64,000 nt of DNA, taken from NCBI GenBank assembly GCA_029721435.1, contig CM056588.1:41976930-42040929 (forward strand). Reading direction: 5' to 3'. Below, piece after piece: positions 46,758 through 61,000 of this stretch; position 1 is the first letter of the stretch, and every line of letters starts with the position of its first letter. The notes beneath the pieces are model-generated. The model was not told the DNA's origin and made no database searches. It worked only from the letters and a program-made list of their open reading frames with translations. The translations under genes and the position numbers were made by a program. This DNA is from Gymnothorax reevesii. Taxonomy: Eukaryota; Chordata; Actinopteri; Anguilliformes; Muraenidae.

Positions 46758-48607
46758 TATTTAAACAAAAATCAGTTAATATGAGCGTATCCAGCGTCCA
46801 GTAAAACCGCAAGAAATAATATATAAATCACCCCAAATATGCTCCCCCTTCTATTATTGTCAGAATAGCGAACTTTCGTTTTCGACCCGAGCACTGGCAT
46901 CCAGGCCACGTCCTGGCTTGTTCTCAATCATTTTCCTTTATTGACGCGTTTTTAAATGTGATCGAACAGCGCTGAAATGATGTTAATAATATTACAATAA
47001 TAATAATCATTTAAATTCTTCGTTTAAAGACCGAAAAACTTCAATGCCTTGAGATTTCAATTCCATGTGAGAATCTCTAAAATACCCATAACTGAATAAT
47101 GACTGACCCGCTTTCCAATGAAAAATCGCCTCAAACTCTTGGTCCAGCGAGGGTTGATATAAAAAGTGGGACTCAGTAATGAAGTACAAAATGCGTGAGA
47201 CTCAAGCCGTATGCGTGATAGTTGACTGGTATGCAATTTTGAATAACACGGATTAAAACCCAACAAATAAGCATCCAGATAAATGATTGTCATCTTACCT
47301 AAAGGGGGAGAACAAGCAGCACCTGACAGCGTATTGCTCTCGGAGTTAATTTTTTGTTAATAATGAAAATGACTGAGAACAGGTCAGGACGAATAATTGT
47401 TTTAAACGGATGTTCCGTGTCTCTGGTGACGGAGAGGCAATATTTGCATTCAATTTGTCGAAAAAATTTTTCCAGCTCACACTCACATGACATCACCACC
47501 AACTCTCAGATTAAACCTACACCCCGGGCCCTCACTGACAAGATCATTTGTGAATAATGTGCATTATGCTTTGTAGCTCGTGGAAGGCGGATTGTCAGGT
47601 TAAGAGACGGCAGAAATTTAGCGTCCTGGGCAGGACCCTGAAAACCAGTCCTAAAAAAATAGCGCAGGACAAGTAAAACACGGTAGCCAGTCTGTCAGAG
47701 GCTTTATGAGGCAGAATACTTTAACCAACCCCTCAGGAAACATAAAACAATCTCACAATGTTGTCAAAATGTCTTGTCGTTGCCATAACATTGCCACAAA
47801 AGTGCAGCAACATGAAGAGTGCATGGTGCCGCTTACTGGAATGGAGAGTCTAACAGGCCTGCATCCCACCAGCTCAGCCACACTCGCCAGCCAAGATGCA
47901 GCTCATGTGATGGCACCAAGAGAGCCAGCAACCACCAAAAAGGGAGCGCCGCATTTCCAGCCCACAGGAGTGACCTAGCACAGCAATACCCCTTTTCTCT
48001 CTGTCCATTTCAGGAGACAAGAGTAAGGAACAACCCTACGAGCTGGGAACTCTGGGCCAGCTCTGTACTGGCTCTGTCTAGCTGGCACAGAGTAGCCCGT
48101 TATCCAAAAGGTAGCTTAGCCTACCTTAGCCGTACAGCACTTCAGCTCTAGCACTAGCATGAGAGCCTAGTGAAGGAGGTGGGAAGAGTTTGGGGCAGCA
48201 GAGTCCCCAATAGTTTATGACGCCACATAAATATGCCAGGTGGTGGAAAGGGAAGCCCCTGGCAACTAGCCAGCTTTCACACACACACAAAGAAGACCTT
48301 CCTTCACCCCATCTTAAAACACACAGCCCACCCCCCCACCCCCTCCCCCGGTTCCTTGCACACGCAGGCCTGGAAACTTCTAGAAAAGGGGCTTCACAGC
48401 TAACACAGCAGGACTGCAGGTCTGCGACGCTTGCAGTCATTACACTGCACTGCAGTACTTAAATCGAGTAAACGAAGCTTGTCGACCCGATTCTCACACT
48501 TCAATTTTTATTTCTGAGGGGGTTTAAGGTGGGAAAATAGCCAGCAGATTCAGCAGGTCTCCCCAAGAGACCAAGATTTAGAGCCTCTGCTGTAAAGAAT
48601 GGCAGAA

Positions 48608-48612
<5 letters not shown>
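46758..48612. other. no gene seen
   Basis: AT-rich to 47700, then mixed. No exon or element recognised. Confidence 0.5.
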
Positions 48613-48685
<73 letters not shown>

Positions 48686-48692
48686 TGAGGGA
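48613..48692. repeat. Compound (GA)n(TG)n(GA)n microsatellite
   Basis: GA dinucleotides to about 48643, TG to about 48675, then GA again. Confidence 0.95.
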
Positions 48693-48839
48693 AAATTGTG
48701 CCAGCATGTTCTTCATTAGCTCAAAGCAGCGCACCGTGACTGGATTTCTGAGAGCAGACAGCCGAGTCCAACTAGCTAAACATCCCCCCCATACCTGCAC
48801 GGCTGCAGATCAAAGATGGGACAGGGGACTGAGAAAGAT

Positions 48840-49760
48840 GAGGGCCGGCGGTTTTTAATTGAGTCACTGTCCAATTACTTTCGCTTGTTGTGTGTAATGA
48901 AGGCCAGGGGACGGGTGCTGTGGGCCTGAGCTCTGGGGATAGAGGGGAGGGGGGAGGGGAGGCTAAAAGAATAAAAACAATACCGCAAAGTGCCGACTCT
49001 CCCGTGGCCCGCTTGTGGGAGGGCGCCACAGGTGTCCTGAGATCACCTGGCCCTGTCCTCATTTGAGATAATTTCGCGAAGTGATAATAAGCGAGGGCGC
49101 AAGAGAGCGAGGGAGGGGGCAGGAGGGAGGACGGGCATGACTGTCTGGGGAAGGGGGGTGAGATGACGACACAGGTGCCACCGAGGAAAGATTAGACCCA
49201 GCCGCCGCCACATCGATAACCCCACCCCATCATCTGCAATCAGATTAAGTCCTGTATTAATCTGTTCAGCAGGGAAATATTATCATCTTGATTTCTTCAT
49301 TAATTTCCCCCTCCATGGCTGGCAGGAGGTCATATTTGTTGTGGAGCCACGGAACAGGAAGGAAGCCGTGATCATATCCCCACGATCGCCCCCTCCTTCG
49401 CGCCGCACACAGTTTGATTTGATTTTAAAAGCACAAAGCTCTTAAGTTTGAAAACTGCTTTAAAAAAAAAAAAAAAACCGGCCTGGACCGTCCACAGTGC
49501 AGTCGCCATCGCCTCCGCTTCCATCACCCGCCGCGGATTCGCTTTGAAGGCTGCGTTTCAGCAAGGACAGAAATAGCTCCCAGTCCGCACTCCCGCTGCT
49601 CCATGCCCTTTCCTCAGGTCATTCCGCCTGAATGAAAGTTTGACATTTTCTCCCACAAAGCATTGGTGCGGGGGCTAATGGCGGATACTCGGGCGCCGGC
49701 GACTGCTCCGAGGGAGGGGCGGCTGTGCATTTCATCTCAGAAAATTTAGCCTTAATAAAA
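48840..49760. promoter_or_regulatory. Candidate regulatory block (GC/CpG-richer, AT-rich core)
   Basis: Two CpG-richer parts (49060-49220 and 49480-49740) surround a homeobox-site-like AT-rich core at 49225-49320 containing taatctg, cattaatttcc and atttgttgtgg. This composition stands out from the surrounding simple repeats. It could be a conserved enhancer, or the first non-coding exon and promoter of osbpl5, about 19.5 kb upstream of the start codon. No splice donor, TATA box or TSS could be fixed, so this is inference from composition only. Confidence 0.3.
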
Positions 49761-51829
49761 AATTAAAAAGTGTTAAGGACGGCAGCCACATATTTTCAAA
49801 AAAGTCCCTGCACCATTCTTTAAGTATTTAAGACCTTGAATCTACCCAAACATTTAGAACTCCGAGGAGGCCAGTGCAACACTTTTAGTCATTTGCAGTT
49901 CCAAGCAACAGTGAAATCCGAGAGAATTAGAACAGCAAAACACTTTAACAGGGTTGTGACACAAATACAGTCCACCCTTTATAGTGCAGTTCTTTTTTGA
50001 GCAAATTTCCAAACTAAAATGCTAACATTTCTTGAACCTTTCTGACTACCGGCATAATCGCGGTCTTGTCTGAAAAGTTACACAATATAGACTGCATTCA
50101 AATCGTCAGAATTGCTGAGGCTGTTATCCTAATTGAGTAACAACACTGGAAATATGAGTTTTAGTCTGAAAATGAGATTCTATGCGTTCTTCTGCTCTGT
50201 GGTACTGTGACCACGCCTCATCAGCCGAAAAAAAAAATGATACAGCCACAGCCAGACGCCGAAACAACTGCAGGTTCAGATACTGTGATGCTGTAGCCAA
50301 AAATGAATATATTTAACATATTTTTCTTTCTTGCTTATATTAATGTGAATTTCAACAAACAATTAAGGAGAGCCTAATTTTCCCTGTGTTCATAGTAACA
50401 GTTGTGTTTACTTTCACCATAGTTTTACAATTTCATTCATTTGTGCCTTTTACCCCACATATAGCTATTTTTCCCATCAATACACCCTCCCAATTCCCTG
50501 CACTGGTAAGCGATCATATGTGTATGATAAAGTCGCTGCTAAAACGCCTTTGCTTCGTTGACAAAATCTCCCCCTTGTCAGAAACCACTGAAACAATTCC
50601 TCCAGGTAAAGATTAATCCCGTGGCTAGATTGCTTTTTGCACATTTCAGACCACTGGCTGTCGGTGTAAACTAAAAGAATTTGACTTATCTTGGAGTGAA
50701 GTCTAATAGGCTTAAATCAACACTGTTCCATTGGATAATACATAATACATAATCACATAATAGCCAGTGGGGGCACTTATTTGTCCAACCTAAAGAACTG
50801 CATCAAAAGTAAAAAAAAAAAAAAAAAAAATCTAATTATAGTGAAATTCACAAAAGAAGCACAGCTACCACCTCTATATCAAAATCAATTTGGTGATTTT
50901 GTTCAAACAAGCTTGTTTCGCAGATTGAATACTGACAGGTTTTAATCTCTGGACCGCTACCAAGGTAAGAACATGGATTTCAATATACTTTTACACATCT
51001 TAACAATGCTGTGCAATTGAACCTATGGGACTGCATAGTTAGGCTGAGGGTTTTTATGAAATTATTTTAAGTACTACTTTCGCTATTTTTTTAAATACTA
51101 TTTTTGCGTCATAAAATGGCTTCCGCAGTCAGAATGCAAAGTCCTCAAACTTTTAAAAGATAAATAGTTCAATAACATAGTACAAAATGTGACGGTATAA
51201 AAACACTATTTTGCCTAGCGGCCCACCCTCAGACAGATGCTCGCAACCTGTAGTACTGTGGATGTAAAACCCTGAAATGCGAAGTGCAAACACTTTGCTT
51301 TAACCTCAGTGTAAAAACCCAAAAGAGCCGAACAGAGTAGAACAAGCTGCCGTATACAGCAACTACCGAGAGAAAAATTATCAACGGAGTGCAGAATGAA
51401 GCTGCCGGAAATATCGCAGCAGGTGCGGCTGTCCAGACAGGCCACCTGATCCCAGTCTTCTCCCCACACCTGCCACTATAAACGCCTCTCATTTTCGCTG
51501 CCAGAGGTACGAAACAGAAAGACACAAACTTTCTCCCAAAAGCTCTGCATCAGGCCTTTCTCCAAGCGGCTCTGAATTATTCATAGCAGCGTGTGAAGGC
51601 TCACAAAGAATTTTCAGTCCAACACAGTCTCAAAAATGCTGGCGAAATCAACACCCCCCCCATCCCTGCCTGATACCCTGCAGCTCAACTCACTGCACCG
51701 CTACGAAATACAGAAACCCAAAACCGCCAACCTCTCACGCACTGCAGAGGAGAGGCTGCAGTCTCTGTCACGGAGCGAGGGATGCAGGAATGAGTGTGAG
51801 AAAACTGCCCTCAGGCTCAGTGCATCTAC
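49761..51829. other. no gene seen
   Basis: AT-rich sequence. An A-run lies at 50812-50830. No exon recognised. Confidence 0.5.
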
Positions 51830-52190
51830 CCCTCTACCTCTCTCCCTCTCTTTCATGTGCTTCTCATCACCTCCCTCTCTCCCCTTTACCCTCCGCGCCT
51901 TCCCCTCCATCTCCCGCCTCACTTCCCCATCCTGCCCGCTCTCTCCTTTTCTCATCCTCACCCCTTCCCTCCCTCTCTTATGCAGTCTTCCTCTTTCTCT
52001 CTCCATCCCTCCCTCCCCTTCATTTACCCCTTCCCCTTTTCTGCTTTTCTCTCAGCCTTTTCCCTCTTTTTATCTACTTCCCTCCTTCTCTCCCTCTACC
52101 TTTTCATCCTTTCCTCTGCCCTTCATCTGTATTTCTCACTTTCCATCCACCACATTTTTACTCTCCCCCTCTCTCTGATCCTAAACAGAA
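51830..52190. repeat. Pyrimidine-rich low-complexity tract
   Basis: CT-rich over 360 bp with short ccctc/tctcc units. Open in several frames only because of composition. Confidence 0.85.
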
Positions 52191-54259
52191 AATTCTCCCA
52201 GTATAAATGAAGGACCTCAGCACCATCTATCAAATCAATCTCTGATGCATCTATACCCAAACTACCCCCTCCCTCCCATTATCTGTCATTATTTCTGCCA
52301 GACACTGTGGGCAACAGCTGACCCTGAAACAACATCACTAATTCCATCATATTAATGCATGTCCACATCCATCGACAGCCTACACATCACCCATTGCACT
52401 CAACAGATGTAAATGGATATTAGAGCCAAACTCAGCTCTTATTTAACAGAACCTATTTTTTAAGGGCAAAGCGCAATCCGAAAGTATTTGGGTAACATCA
52501 CAATTGTTGTAGTTTTGGCTTCGTCATGCCACGCTGGACTCAAAGTGAAACTGCAAACATTCGCACCACAACGCAGACTGTCAGCATTCAGGGAATTAAT
52601 ATGCATATCAGGTGACCCCCTCCAAGAAATCACAAGCTTTTAAATACTTTATAGGGGTACTTTTATACCATTTCACATGAGAAGGACAGGGGAAAGAAAT
52701 TATAAATAGGCATCACTCACTAAATGTATTCATGACCTGTACTTCATAAAATAGGCCGCATGCATCCGTGCGATTATAAGTAAAATAGCACATTGACTAA
52801 AGGTCCCGTGTTTATCAGGGCTGGGAGCCAGTTCGCTCACAAGTTCAGATGGCACTGGGCCAAGAAGCGTTCCTCGGCCTCGTTAGGGGCCTTAATGTTA
52901 ATGCCTCAGACACCAGATGTTCTGTCGTCACCCAGTCACCGCAGTAACAGACCTTCCTTTCATGGGCTAATACGGCGCCTGCCAACACCAAACAACCTCC
53001 ACCACGAAGGCCAGCATTACCAATGCCAAGTGCTAAAGCCTTGTGACATCACAGACACTTTAATCCAATCAGGTTCAGCCTCAGGCTGAGATAGAACCGG
53101 TCTATTTCCGCAAAATTCCAGAAGTCCTCCATTAAAATAGACGCCCCCCTGGGTGGAGGGGAAGAATGGATCGATTGGCCGACTAGTGACTCTTAACCCC
53201 CACATCTGTTCCCCCTGCCCCAGACATACTGGCCTATCGTGGGGGGGGTAGAACTAGACCAGGGGGCTGGGCTAATTAGTTCCACACCGCGTGACACTTC
53301 ATCAATAAACCACACTCCAAGCCAACCATGAACTGTGGCCCAGTAAAACCATGCTTTTAGACACCAGCAGAATTTCCACTAATTATTCCCCTATTCATCT
53401 CCCATCACTGCTGCTCCGGAAAGCCCTTCTCGGATGTCATTTAGACAGTTAGCACACGAAGCAAGTGAAAAAATACACAAAAAAGATTTGTAAACAGCGC
53501 AGAGTCAACAGCAGCTGCTTTCAGAGTCATAACAGGCAGCAGTAAATGCATGATGTTAACAACCAGAAGTTCACTGCCACAGGGCAGTAAAAATCCTGCT
53601 CCCCACCTGGCCTGAACAAGGGATTATTAATATGCTGGTAAAAACCAGACCGTGATCTGCAGTCACCGTATTTACAATGCATGCATGAACCTCCGCTTTC
53701 AGAGGTAACCCGATTCTGCCCCTCCGCTCTGCTCAGTCGCTTAAGCCGTTAGACAAGTCACTAAAGCCACTATATGGCCCAATGGAGAGAGAAACCCAAA
53801 TGGGAAATACTTAGTAAAGCTCAATAAAACATAAAAATGAAATAGAAACCGGTGGGTTATCACACAAGCCAAGCTCAGTTTACCACCATCTCTCTCCACA
53901 AAAAAGCTGAACATAAAATTGTTTGGGCACCATGTACAACCCACTTTAAGCCTAATAATAATTTAAATGATGGCAAAAAATAAAAGAAAGAGAGTGGTGG
54001 GAACAGGCCAATAAGAATTGCCACTGAATATCTATTTATCCATACACTATCCATTAAACACCTTTTACAGTTGACTAATCTATCGCAGGGATCACGCAGC
54101 ATTTCCTCACAAACTCATGAGCAATTTAGAGCCGCAAAGTAGCTTGTCATGCATGTCTTTGTACATTTGGCCCCAAAAAATGACAACCATGAAGTGAGGG
54201 GACAGCACAACCATGCTGCTCATAATAATAGTAATAACAAGTCGACATGGTCTACAACA
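52191..54259. other. no gene seen
   Basis: Mixed unique sequence. The segment 52800-53060 is somewhat GC-richer. No exon recognised. Confidence 0.5.
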
Positions 54260-54460
54260 TCCCCCGCCAATCGTGCACTTCTCATTTTCGAACTCTATCA
54301 AGGCCTTTATGGTCTGAAGCTACACACCAAATTTGGTTACTGTATCTGTAGTAGTTTCTGAGTAACGCTGTCCCCTTTATCTCGGACGGACGGACGCACA
54401 CACGGACGGACGGACGGAGGTCAAACCTATATCCCCCTCCCACTTCGTGTTGGCGGGGGA
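54260..54460. mobile_element. Inverted-repeat MITE, copy 1 of 3
   Basis: Perfect 11-bp ends TCCCCCGCCAA (54260-54270) and TTGGCGGGGGA (54450-54460). The body contains tcaaggcctttatggtctga, caaatttggttactgtatct and a CGGA microsatellite. It is a repeat of a kind seen in many fish genomes; the family name is not known to me. Confidence 0.82.
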
Positions 54461-54512
54461 TAATAATAATAATAAGAAAAATAATAATAACAAGTCGAGA
54501 TGGTATACAACA

Positions 54513-54717
54513 TCCCCCGCCAATCGTGCGCTTCTCATTTTCGAACTCAATCAAGGCCTTTATGGTCTGAAGCTACACACCAAATTTGGTTGCTGTATCT
54601 GTAGTAGTTTCTGAGTAAAGCTGTCCCCTTTATCTCGGACGGACGGACGGACGGACGCACACACGGACGGACGGAGGTCAAACCTATATCCCCCTCCCAC
54701 TTCGTGTTGGCGGGGGA
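54513..54717. mobile_element. Inverted-repeat MITE, copy 2 of 3
   Basis: Same ends as copy 1 (54513-54523 and 54707-54717) and nearly the same body. The flanking linker (aacaagtcgagatggtatac) matches that of copy 1, so the duplicated unit of 253 bp includes flank. Confidence 0.85.
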
Positions 54718-54858
54718 TAATAATGTGATTTTTCATGACAACCAGAAAATATCATTTCTTGAATGAGTGACAGAGGATGGTATCACATACCCCAATCCAA
54801 ACAATGTCTTACAGATTGAGATGAAGCTATGTTAAACAAGTCGACATGGTCTACAACA

Positions 54859-55047
54859 TCCCCTGCCAATCGTGTGCTTCTTATTTTCGAACTCGATCAA
54901 GGCCTTTATGGTCTGAAGCAACACACCAAATTTGGTTACTGTATCTGTAGTAGTTTCTGAGTAAAGCTGTCCTCTTTATCTCGGACGGAGGGACAAACGA
55001 ACGGAGGTCAAACCTATATTCCCCTCCCACTTTGTGTTGGCGGGGGA
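54859..55047. mobile_element. Inverted-repeat MITE, copy 3 of 3
   Basis: Left end TCCCCTGCCAA (one mismatch), right end TTGGCGGGGGA at 55037-55047. The body is shorter, with a reduced CGGA repeat. It is preceded by the same caagtcgacatggtctacaa linker. A 120-bp stretch (54718-54837) separates it from copy 2. Confidence 0.82.
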
Positions 55048-58000
55048 TAAAAAAAAGAAAAAAAGCTGTGCTAAACCTTTCTCGATGGGCCAAATCTCTG
55101 CTTTTATCAGAAAAACAACCATGCACAGGGCTTTCTCTAGACAGGAGCGGATGGTTCTGTTCTCTCAAGGTCTAGCTTAGCGAGCTGACCTATCTGAATT
55201 TCATTACCAGAAGCATTCCATAATCAATAACAGCGTCCCGATGACTCATTCACCATCCTGCTAATGGTAACTGACAGCAAAATAAATAAATAAATGAATA
55301 AATAAATACTATTAGTGACTCTGTGGGAGTGACCAACTGAACGGTGACCAATGGAATCGACTCACCCCGAGGCTCATGAACACTGGGAGTACGGACTGGA
55401 GTTCCTGCATAGAGTTGCGACATGAGGGTTCCAGAAAAATCTGGTTATGGAGCCATTTTGTTTCCATGGCGTTATCAGGCACCATCTCATAGTAAACGAG
55501 TCTTTTTCCACATTTTTTATCTGTCCAAACATTTTCCCTTCTTACGCTTGGCAGAACCATTGCTAGCTGATTAATTATTTCTACCCCAAAATTAATACAT
55601 TCCCCATTTGAGAAAAGAACTAAAAACAATCTAACAATTTCCCTTGTGCCCAATGGCTTGGGTTTGCACGATGGAAACAAAATGGCTCCCATTCTTCAGT
55701 TGAAGCAACTATCTTGGAAATCTTGTATCGACTGTACTGATGGATTGTGGGATGCTGTGGACTCTGCTGAGCCCAGGACACTTTTTATGGGGCCATTGTT
55801 ACAGAAGACAGCACAATGGAAGCCTTTTCCCCTCATTAGCCAAACCAGGGCAGTGCGTTTCTCCCGGTGACAGTAACGAGGCTGACCCGATCCACACATC
55901 CTCAGGGAGCCGTGGCCAATGAAAGCCGCCTGTATTAACACACGGGAGGAGAGAGGAGAGAGTGCCATGGTGTTGTTGCACCATAATGTCCCCAAGTTAC
56001 GTAACGGCATGTACTGTACACACTCCTGTCTGCACAGAGCCGGGTACGCCGAGAACAAGGGAAGCTCACACCCATAACTCAGCGTGTGTGTGCGTGTGTG
56101 TGTGTGCGCGTGTCTGTTTGATAGTGAGTATCCTGCAAGTGTCAGAATCCAATAACTCAGACCAAAACGGTTATGACCCTAAAATACCAAGGAAAATTAG
56201 CAAGCCTCTAAACCCCAAGTGGCCAAAAATTCAATATGCACAGGCATAATTACAGTTATTATAAAATACATATATTTCCAGAGAACAGCGTTGCAGTTTA
56301 AATCTCTCCACGACTAAAAGCAGCGTCATAAAATACATATTTCCCAAAATAAGAGCAAAACGGTGGGAGGTGAATTCAATCTTAGCAGTGTTCTTACTGC
56401 AATTCTTCAGTGCATGACAGTTTCAGGAAAATGTCCATTAAGGGAGATATGGTGACCGTATCTGCGTCTCTCTCTCTCTCAACAGAATGATGGCCGTGCC
56501 TGACGGCACTTTCTGAAAGCCGATCTAACTAACCGTGAATAAGGAGACACACTTTCCGCAGCACAGCACCGCCACTGTAGCACTGGGACTCACCCACAGG
56601 GTCTCATCCCCTGTCTTCACATTCAACAACTCTGTTTGACATATTCCACGATAGTACAATGAATGATAATCAATACTCTATTGTCAAACTGTAATACTCA
56701 CAGTTACGGTGACAATCCATCTTAATACTGCGATATTCTATTCTCACACTGCAATAATGGACTGCAAATCCACTGCGATGGTGCAATATTCTTTCATCAT
56801 TCTGTGAATCCACTGAAACAGTAATAATCTACAGTGATACTGCAATATTCTACTGTCATACGGAGTCAGAGGGATTGACAAAACAATCTGAGAATAACAG
56901 TATGAGAGAAAGATGAGGGAATAAAAAAAAAGAACAACAGAGGAGGGAATGAGAGAGACAACAAGAAAGAAAATAAGCTCGCTGGAGACTGCTAAAAATA
57001 CTGCTAAATATATAAAGAAAGCAATGCGAAAAAGCACAGCCTGGGAGCCCTGAAGCAGACAGAACAACCATTTCTCTCTGCCCAATCAGAAAGGCTGGGG
57101 TGGAGGTCCAAGTGACCTGAACAGCACAAGGGAATTCCACAGCAGCTCAATTCTTTCCCAAACAGAAAAAAAAATCATAAAACACAGCTCCACCAAAAAC
57201 CACCAGCCTTACAGGGTTCTTCATTCTCTTGGAGAGGGAACTGGGTTGACTAGTGTGGAAAACAGCGCAAAGGACACAGCCAATGGTATGCAAGCACTAC
57301 CCGCCACCTTTCAATGTCATTGACATGTCCTCTCACCGTCCACTTCCATCTCATCTTCCTTAATCTAAAATAAATTATTGACAACTTTTCCTTTCTGAAG
57401 CATCCTGTTCTCATTATATCAGCTGTGGCTCCACTTCCAGCAGTGCTACAGGCAATGAGCTTTGCTAAAAATTAAAACTGGGTATGACTGAATAAGAGTG
57501 CACGAGCGGGACTAGGACAAAAAAAGGTCACATTTCACTGCAGGAATGCCAGCCTAAAATAAGCATCATTTTTCATACGGGTCTGCACTGCAGACAAATA
57601 GAACTTGAATTGGTTCAGACAGTGTTTTTTCTTTGGGGGAGGTTCCAACTTGCCCGACAACCAGCCCCTGCTTCTTTTACATTATGCAGTCACATATCCA
57701 ATCAAAGACTGCCTATGCCAGAGGAGGATAGCACAGTCCAAGTACAATTTGCTTGAACAGCCATACCAGGCCGACCTGGAGTGGTCGCTAGAGCCAATTG
57801 ATGCCTCGCCCACGTGGATTTCATCATATTGAACTGAAAAGCCATTTGAAATGCCAAAGATTCAAACTAAGCACTAACAGACCCGTATAAACATACTGCT
57901 CTTCGTCTCTTGCAGGTTAGAGATCTTCCATCACCAGGCATCAACAATCAAACTGCAGCCAGTCAGGCAGATCCAGAGGGGATGCCCATATCGCACTGCA

Positions 58001-61000
58001 GCCAAAGCGAACGGCACAGGTCCAAATCCACCTCACAGATGCCAACCCTCAGGGCCATCTCTTCAGTACCAGCAGTTCCTTTGAAATCCGAGCAAATGCG
58101 TTAAACCAAAATCTTTTCCTGCAGGACAAAAGCTCCTTGGCTGCACATCTGATAATCCTTCATACACAATGCAAGCGTTGGGATTGTGATTTTTTTGGCC
58201 ATTAGCTCTGTACTCCAGCAATGTTTTTTCTGAAAACAATGCATGTGTGGTTAGCATGGAGACTTATCCATTTAAAGGCATACACACCTTCTGTGATATA
58301 TACAGGAATTGCAGCCATTTTTATTCAGTATCACTGCCCGAATACATGAGAACTGCACAGTGCATCAGTTTTTATCACGAGTACGATAAATGCAAAACAA
58401 ATTATGAATACAGTCAACAATACTGTCTGTCGTGGGCTCACTCTCAGCCTTTAACTTCAGCTGAAATGGCCAAGCAGCCAACCCTGCAGCCAGAGCTAAC
58501 ATGACCCCATTAAAAGCACAACTGCAGTCAGTAAAAAGGTTTCAGTTAATGTATAATGTGTCATGTGCTCGCTCTCCGCCCTCCTTCCTCGAAAAGAGGC
58601 AGAGAAAACAAATCAGTGACGTCGACACACGCAGGTCTTCTCTCTGGGGGCTCGTCCCGGGTGCTTATCACAGTTCATTTTTCCACTCTCACTCTTCACA
58701 CCTGAGGAATCGCACACAAACAGGGCATCTCCTGGAGACTCAAAATTCACTCTCAGACCCAAGGGAACAAGTCTGCGGGACACTAGCAGGCATTTCAACA
58801 ACTCAGGTCCCCCCCCAGGACAAAACCGCGACCGCTGGAAGGACCAGACAGCCATCTTTACTCATCTTATTTATTCGTAGTTAAATCTGTTGCCAAGTGC
58901 ATGATTGAAGTTTGCGCAGTCAAAAGCACACTGTAAATAAAATTACGACACCGTCTCCATAATAACAAGCAAACAGCTGGTGTAAGTGACTCCTTCTCAG
59001 AAATCACAGGAAAATCTTCGCAGCTGTAGAGATGACATTAAGGATCTAGCAGATGTTATGAAACTTCACCGATTTTGCAATATGCATTCTGAGTGAAAAC
59101 ACTCACTTATGAACTGCAGACAGCGGGACATGACCTGGCTTTTACCAGCAAAAGCAAGTGCACACCAGCAGGGTTCAACAGGAAGTCTTACTTCTGTCCT
59201 TTCAAAAGTAAATATTCCAAGGGCTACTCAGTTTAATTAAGCCGTTTCCTCATTCAACAGAACACAAAATACTACAAATATAAATCCGTTACAGAATGTA
59301 GGTCAAGAGAATTGGAGCGGCATGCTAAGAAGGCCTCAAACTAGGCAGCAACACAATAAGTCTGTCTAAAGTGTTTTAATCGTTAAGTCTCAAGCAAAAA
59401 TTATTACCTTATTATCAAGTGCTTTTTGCTTTAGAGGTGACATAGCTTTACCCCGCACGTTAAAAAGAATAAAACTGTCAGCTCATTGGAAAACTTTCTT
59501 TTACTGAAAAAAGAAAACAGGTTTTAAGGATAAATATATAGTACTTAAATACTTTGTACATTTTTTTAGAGTAGAAGTCTTAGTTATCACTTGAACATGA
59601 TTGCCATCCGCTTCAAAAACTCAGCAATTAACTGTACTGTACAGTGAAGGATTATGCTTTTATATTGAAATTAATGGCGCTACAGCTCTTACTCACAGAG
59701 CATATTGAACAGTTAAAAACAAAAGCCACTTGTGTTTTTGTTCAGCGAAGCCAGCTAATGTGTAATCAAATATAACCACTCAATGTCTTCCCTTAATCAA
59801 AAACAGAGCTGGCAACAATATCTTGAAGCTTCATCGCACAGACATTACTTCACCAAACAAGTATAATGTCCATTCTGGTAACTGGCTTATTTGTTTGGAC
59901 CCAGAGGTACCACTGCAAGGTATTTCGGTGTTCTTACCTCCTTATATTAGAAAATAAGCCAGAGAATTCATTATAGAAGTGATAAAAGTAACTTTCCACA
60001 AAAGCATTTTCAAAAGTGTCTGAAGTGACACCCATATGGCCAGTAAAAATCTAAGAACAACTCAGAAGAATAAAAACCTGCCTCTAGTTACGAAGGATGA
60101 AAACATTTTGATAAAAATTACAGAAAGAAACAAGCAGGTAAGATTCATAATCACAGTCTCCCTCAAAGCACCTCAAAGACAAAACAATTGTACCAACATG
60201 AGAGGTTTTCATTTAGCGAAACACACAGATTTTTCACCACATCCTTAAAAGATTATTTACTGGTGCACCATGAGCACCAGGTTTTTTTTTTCATTGAAAA
60301 AGGTTAATGGGGGGGTGCTTTTCAAAGGCTTACCTTTTCACAACAGGCAATGAGCAAAGCACATCCAGACTCTGCTAGTCTAGTGAAAGCAGTGGAGCAC
60401 CGCTGCACACTAGCCGTAGTCACGCCCCGGGACGGGCAGCCAATGATTACTCCAGAGGAGTCCATCTTAATCGCGCTTGTGACAGTTGTTTAAGGCAAAC
60501 GTGCCCACCCATTGTGCAGCACAAAACCAGGACGAAAAGGAGATTTCCAAGGGCCAGGTCCAGGAGGTGAAGTGCACTTCAATTATTAAAGGCCAGAAAA
60601 CACTGAAAAATACGCCTATGGGCCTCTCTTTCGATTTATCATCCCATTTCCTCTCAAGCTTGCTTATTATTTTCCTTTGAAAGACAGGCTGCTGTATTTC
60701 AATACCCATAAACACACAGGAAGGGACTGTACCTGGCTTTACATCCTCTAACAGATGTGGAGATTTCAAAATTTCCATGGAGTGGGCATGTGACAGCCAT
60801 CAAGCCTTAGATTTATTTTCAGACTAAAAAAAAAGGCTATTTTCTCTGCCATTATCTGGTTTAAGTACACAAAGAATAGGGGCCCCTGAGTCTTGAAATG
60901 CCGCAGTAATACCAGCACAAGTGCAGTAACTCATGTGGAAATTTAACCTGAATAAGAAGTGAACTGAAAATGATTTCTTAATCTAACAGGAAAAGGAAGA

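Noticed and set aside
51636..52210. Ser/Pro-rich frames of 117-180 codons
   Set aside because: Three overlapping frames are open only because of polypyrimidine composition.
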